Positions 63,484-64,000 of a stretch of DNA of 64,000 nucleotides are shown here, one piece after another (position 1 is the stretch's first letter; each line of letters starts with the position of its first letter). The stretch is from positions 794,735 through 858,734 of the forward strand of contig CAXAMN010013780.1 in NCBI GenBank assembly GCA_963970005.1, read 5' to 3'. Made by a program: the position numbers and the translations under genes. The DNA comes from Durusdinium trenchii (taxonomy: Eukaryota; Sar; Dinophyceae; Suessiales; Symbiodiniaceae). A model generated the notes under the pieces. The model did not search any database. It was not told the DNA's origin and worked only from the letters and a program-made list of their open reading frames with translations.

Positions 63484-63546
63484 GCACCTAGTAGTAAGGC
63501 CAGGAGCCCCTAGTAGCGTCAAAGTAGCGTCCTTACACCTAGTAGT
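63484..63546. repeat. CTACTAG-family repeat cluster
   Basis: CTAGTAG units recur with TAAGGCCAGGAGCCC and CGTCCTTGCACC spacers, close to the 45.8 kb copy. Confidence 0.75.
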
Positions 63547-64000
63547 AAGGGGAAGAAGGTGTTCCCAGCTACGACACAAGCGTCCAAGGACACACCCAAA
63601 GAAGAGAGGAGGAGGGTTCCCAGCTATGACGAAAGCATCAGGGACACCCAAACAAGAAGGAGGGAAAGGAAAGGAAGGAGAAAAGAGAGAGAGGGAAAAG
63701 AGAAGGAAGAGGACAGGTGTTCCCAGCAACGCACAAGCGTCCAGGGACACACCAGTGAGAGAGGGGTGAACCTGAGTATTACATTCAGGAACACGCAAGA
63801 TGACAAAAAGGGGGAGAGAGGAGGGGAGGGGAGGAGGAAGGGGGCTAAGGTGTAAGTCTGGGCATGGAGTGATTGCCTTATGCAATGTAGCCCTGCAATG
63901 TCCCAGAGTGAGGGCGGGGGATACTGCGGGGCACTGGAAGAAATGAATGTGGCAAAGCTTGCTGGATTCCCCAAGGCCTTGCGCTACTCAATGCGACGAA
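63547..64000. other. Purine-rich stretch without a supported gene
   Basis: GGAAAGG/GAGAGAGG-type purine runs lie at 63650-63710 and 63805-63845. The phrase GTTCCCAGCNACG with following ACAAGCGTCCAGGGACAC recurs in variants near 63562, 63627 and 63720, indicating a diverged tandem repeat of about 65-90 bp. No gene is called. Confidence 0.55.

Noticed and set aside
1-64000. tRNA, rRNA and dinoflagellate spliced-leader relic sequences
   Set aside because: None was noticed by eye. A tRNA scan and a search for the 22-nt spliced-leader sequence would be needed to exclude them.

Overview
The window looks like nuclear DNA of a dinoflagellate, most like a Symbiodiniaceae-type genome. Only a few percent is coding. 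Genes are broken into many short exons. Introns begin with GC at least as often as GT, and nearly every acceptor reads AG followed by G. Microsatellites and dispersed short repeats are abundant. Every gene I could recognise is on the minus strand, as expected of the unidirectional gene arrays of dinoflagellates. The organism call is inference from these features; I saw no spliced-leader relic or organelle sequence.

Region by region (minus strand unless stated). 1.05-1.42 kb and 2.07-2.31 kb: 3' exons of two unrecognised genes. 3.5-4.6 kb: low-complexity and duplicated sequence. 8.47-8.82 kb: a possible plus-strand exon. 10.2-13.6 kb: a split gene of the endonuclease/exonuclease/phosphatase (EEP) superfamily, neutral-sphingomyelinase type. 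15.85-16.62, 18.14-18.51, 18.69-19.09, 22.30-22.75, 26.25-26.41, 30.0-30.27, 31.70-31.94, 38.32-38.40 and 39.28-39.37 kb: further probable exons of unrecognised genes. 46.5-60.9 kb: a PLP-dependent aminotransferase of the kynurenine/alpha-aminoadipate type, reconstructed as 15 exons in consistent phase; exon 2 and one internal piece remain unlocated. 61.9-63.6 kb: repeat arrays and a segmental duplication.

The central event is at 47,534-55,115. A complete Ty1/copia LTR retrotransposon (identical 114-bp LTRs, initiator-tRNA-type primer binding site, polypurine tract, CTTTG target duplication) sits inside one aminotransferase intron, in the same orientation as the gene. Without it that GC-AG intron would be about 133 nt; with it the intron is 7,720 nt. 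The element carries gag, zinc knuckle, protease, a SAP-like segment, integrase, reverse transcriptase and RNase H. Beyond RNase H lies an unusual tail with hydrophobic segments, a coiled coil and a Cys/His cluster. The reading frame is broken five times.

A second theme is a dispersed repeat built on the heptamer CTACTAG with 10-15-bp spacers, present at about thirteen places including two aminotransferase introns. Gene models come from reading frames, phase continuity, splice dinucleotides and remembered family motifs; no alignment or transcript data were available.
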